Assembly: GCA_900313125.1 (NCBI GenBank)
Contig: OMPZ01000117.1
Location: 1 to 7,398 of the forward strand
Origin: an uncultured Eubacteriales bacterium
GTDB lineage: Bacteria; Bacillota; Clostridia; Oscillospirales; Acutalibacteraceae
Direction of reading: 5' to 3'
Length of the DNA: 7,398 bases
In this document: piece after piece, positions 5,924-7,398 of the stretch
Position numbering within the stretch: the stretch's first letter is position 1
Layout: every line of letters starts with the position of its first letter
The notes under the pieces: generated by a model
Told to the model about the DNA's origin: nothing
The model's input: the letters and a program-made list of their open reading frames with translations, nothing else
Database searches by the model: none
Program-made: the position numbers and the translations under genes

Positions 5924-6702
5924 TAAGGATAAACGACGCTTCGACCGACTTTGAACGGCAACTGAAAAAGCTCTGCGAAGGCTCGCCCTACGGCGCGCGC
6001 ATCGAGTCGTACTTCACGGCGTACAGCGGCAAACGCTACAGCTTCCTTGAGTTCTGGCTCGGCGAGGAAAACGGCGTGCCCGTCTGCGCGATATGCAGAT
6101 ATTATTCCGCTGTGACGATCTGCGGCGCGATAAACGGCGAAACGGCAGATTTCGTGAGAATGCTCTCGCCCGATTCCGTCCTCTGCGGCGGTGTGAGTGA
6201 CGTTTTCTTCGCCGGCATGACGAAAAAGACGGGGGAGACCCTTGTCTGCACACGGCGCGCCGACCGTGAAATACAGCTTCCTTCCGGCTGCACCGCAGCG
6301 CGCCTGTCGGGCGAGATGCGCCCTTTGCGCGGCGTATACGACCTGCTGAGAAACAGCTTTGACGAGACGTCCGTCGGCAGCTTTGACGATTTTTTTGTTG
6401 ACCTTTCGCACAGGATACGTCACGGCGTTTCCGATGTTTACGCGGTTTACTGCGGCGGGGATATCGTGTCCACGCTCACCGTCACGGCAAAGACGGATAC
6501 CGCCGCCGTGCTTGGCAGCATCGCCACAAAGAGCGACCGCCGGCGCGAAGGTCTTGCAGGCTTTCTTGTGAGCCTTGCTTTGAACGATACCTGCAAAAAC
6601 GGGCGGCGGGTGTTCCTTCACCGCGAAAAGCCGATAAGCGTTTACGAGCGGGCAGGATTCGAGACGGTCGGCGCATGGTCGCAATTTACCGCAAAGAGAT
6701 GA
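5920..6702 (+). CDS. GNAT-type N-acetyltransferase (substrate unknown)
   Basis: A 260-residue protein whose C-terminal half looks like a GCN5-related N-acetyltransferase, an enzyme class that moves an acetyl group from acetyl-CoA to an amine. Seen directly: a strand AAVLGSIAT followed by the pyrophosphate-binding motif RREGLA (208-213, fitting R/Q-x-x-G-x-G/A), then a helix, and the GNAT ending ISVYERAGFETVG (239-251), with Tyr242 where the family often has its general acid. Residues 1 to about 120 show no motif I can name. They may be a degenerate second GNAT fold, which is common in proteins of this length. The ATG overlaps the stop of the second peptidase (ATGA, 5920-5923) and there is little ribosome binding site, so translation probably depends on coupling. 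Acetylation of an amino acid, a peptide or a ribosomal protein is possible, and the sequence does not decide. Confidence 0.8.
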   Translation: MIRINDASTDFERQLKKLCEGSPYGARIESYFTAYSGKRYSFLEFWLGEENGVPVCAICRYYSAVTICGAINGETADFVRMLSPDSVLCGGVSDVFFAGMTKKTGETLVCTRRADREIQLPSGCTAARLSGEMRPLRGVYDLLRNSFDETSVGSFDDFFVDLSHRIRHGVSDVYAVYCGGDIVSTLTVTAKTDTAAVLGSIATKSDRRREGLAGFLVSLALNDTCKNGRRVFLHREKPISVYERAGFETVGAWSQFTAKR

Positions 6703-6708
6703 TGACAA

Positions 6709-7398
6709 ATGCTCTACGATCTTCTGAGCATAGACAGAACAGACACCGCGCTGCTTTATGAGCAGCTTTACGAAAACGTCAAAAAAGCGATACGCTCCGG
6801 CGCGCTGAAAAAGGGCGACAAAATGCCGTCCATACGCGGGCTTTCCGAGGATCTCTCCGTCAGCCGCACCACGGTCGAGACGGCGTACGACCAGCTTTGC
6901 GCCGAGGGCTATCTCTCGAACAAGCCGAAGCGCGGCTACTTCGTCGAAGCCGAGAGAATAGACGCCGAGCCGCTCGACAGGCGCGCAAAGCCGCCGGAGA
7001 CGAAAAGAATGACCGCGCCGGTAAAGTACGATCTCTCGGGCGCGAGCGTCGATCCCGAATGCACCGACATAAAGTACTGGCAGCGGTGCATAAAAGATGT
7101 GCTCGAAAAGCCGCACGTCATAACCTCCTACGGCGAGCCGCAGGGCGAGAGCGAGCTGCGCCGCGCCTTGTGCGAATATTCGCGTCGTGTGCGCGGAGTT
7201 TCGGCAGAGCCGGACAGGATAGTCATCGGCGCGGGCACGCAGACGCTGCTGTCGGTGCTCCTCGGGCTTTGCGGCGAATACGGCAGCAAAGCCGCTATGG
7301 AGAAGGGATTCTTCCCGCAGGGCGAGCAGATATTCTCCGATTTCAGGTACGACATAACGTGGCTTTCGGCGGACTCAGACGGCGTTATCCTCGACGAC
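6709..7398 (+). CDS. MocR/PdxR-type GntR-family transcriptional regulator (3' end beyond right edge)
   Basis: The first 230 residues of a regulator combining an N-terminal GntR winged helix-turn-helix with a class I aminotransferase-like domain that normally binds pyridoxal phosphate as an effector. The DNA-binding domain covers about residues 15-80: LYEQLYENVKKAI, then KMPSIRGLSEDLSVSRTTVETAY, the classical GntR pattern, and LSNKPKRGYFV for the wing. A charged linker (about 81-105) leads into the aminotransferase-like part, recognised by YGEPQGESELRRAL (141-154) and IVIGAGTQTLLSVL (171-184). Family members are usually 450-500 residues, so about half is missing, including the region with the PLP-binding lysine. 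The ATG is six bases after the acetyltransferase stop with only a weak AGAG upstream, indicating cotranscription. Known relatives control vitamin B6, GABA or taurine genes. Its target is not visible here. Confidence 0.9.
   Translation, partial: MLYDLLSIDRTDTALLYEQLYENVKKAIRSGALKKGDKMPSIRGLSEDLSVSRTTVETAYDQLCAEGYLSNKPKRGYFVEAERIDAEPLDRRAKPPETKRMTAPVKYDLSGASVDPECTDIKYWQRCIKDVLEKPHVITSYGEPQGESELRRALCEYSRRVRGVSAEPDRIVIGAGTQTLLSVLLGLCGEYGSKAAMEKGFFPQGEQIFSDFRYDITWLSADSDGVILDD

Noticed and set aside
5677..7116. A long open frame on the minus strand (479 codons) running antisense across the second peptidase, the acetyltransferase and the regulator.
   Set aside because: It crosses three well-supported plus-strand genes, encodes an arginine/alanine-rich sequence with no recognisable motif, and is the kind of antisense frame that GC-rich codon use produces. 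The plus-strand products have family motifs throughout.
1..7398. CRISPR arrays, insertion sequences, tRNA/rRNA genes, toxin-antitoxin or phage defence genes.
   Set aside because: No regularly spaced repeats, transposase motifs, terminal inverted repeats, tRNA-like cloverleaf or defence-type proteins were found on either strand. Almost all of the window is accounted for by metabolic and regulatory genes.

Overview
The window looks like a piece of an ordinary bacterial chromosome from the Clostridia, most likely an Oscillospiraceae/Ruminococcus-like gut Firmicute. I base this on the archaeal/eukaryotic-like prolyl-tRNA synthetase, the AGGAGG-type ribosome binding sites with sigma-A-like promoters, the clostridial style of the IspE and MurD sequences, the tandem M42 peptidases and the fairly GC-rich coding DNA (judged by eye, not computed). 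The species assignment is inference. I see no mobile element, CRISPR array, rRNA/tRNA gene, phage gene or recognised defence system.

Layout: the left 1.3 kb holds the 5' 441 codons of proS on the minus strand, with the gene running off the left edge. A 180-bp divergent control region follows, with a strong promoter-like sequence facing proS and a weaker one facing right. Everything to the right is on the plus strand: ispE (isoprenoid precursor synthesis, MEP pathway), a 77-bp gap with a hairpin around the ispE stop codon and a possible internal promoter, murD (peptidoglycan precursor synthesis), two adjacent M42-family metallo-aminopeptidase genes, a GNAT-type acetyltransferase gene overlapping the second peptidase by 4 bp, and the first 230 codons of a MocR-type (GntR plus aminotransferase-like) regulator running off the right edge.

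From murD onward the genes are packed with gaps of 17, 11, -4 and 6 bp, so murD, both peptidases, the acetyltransferase and the regulator probably form one transcription unit, possibly continuous with ispE. ispE and murD both feed cell envelope synthesis, since undecaprenyl phosphate and the muropeptide precursor meet at lipid I. The M42 pair probably trims cytoplasmic peptides. The acetyltransferase and MocR regulator have no defined substrate or target. The most interesting points are the diverged tandem M42 pair, which may form a mixed complex, the location of murD outside a visible division/cell-wall cluster, the hairpin around the ispE stop, and a 14-bp perfect palindrome just downstream of the proS promoter. 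None amounts to a clearly new system.
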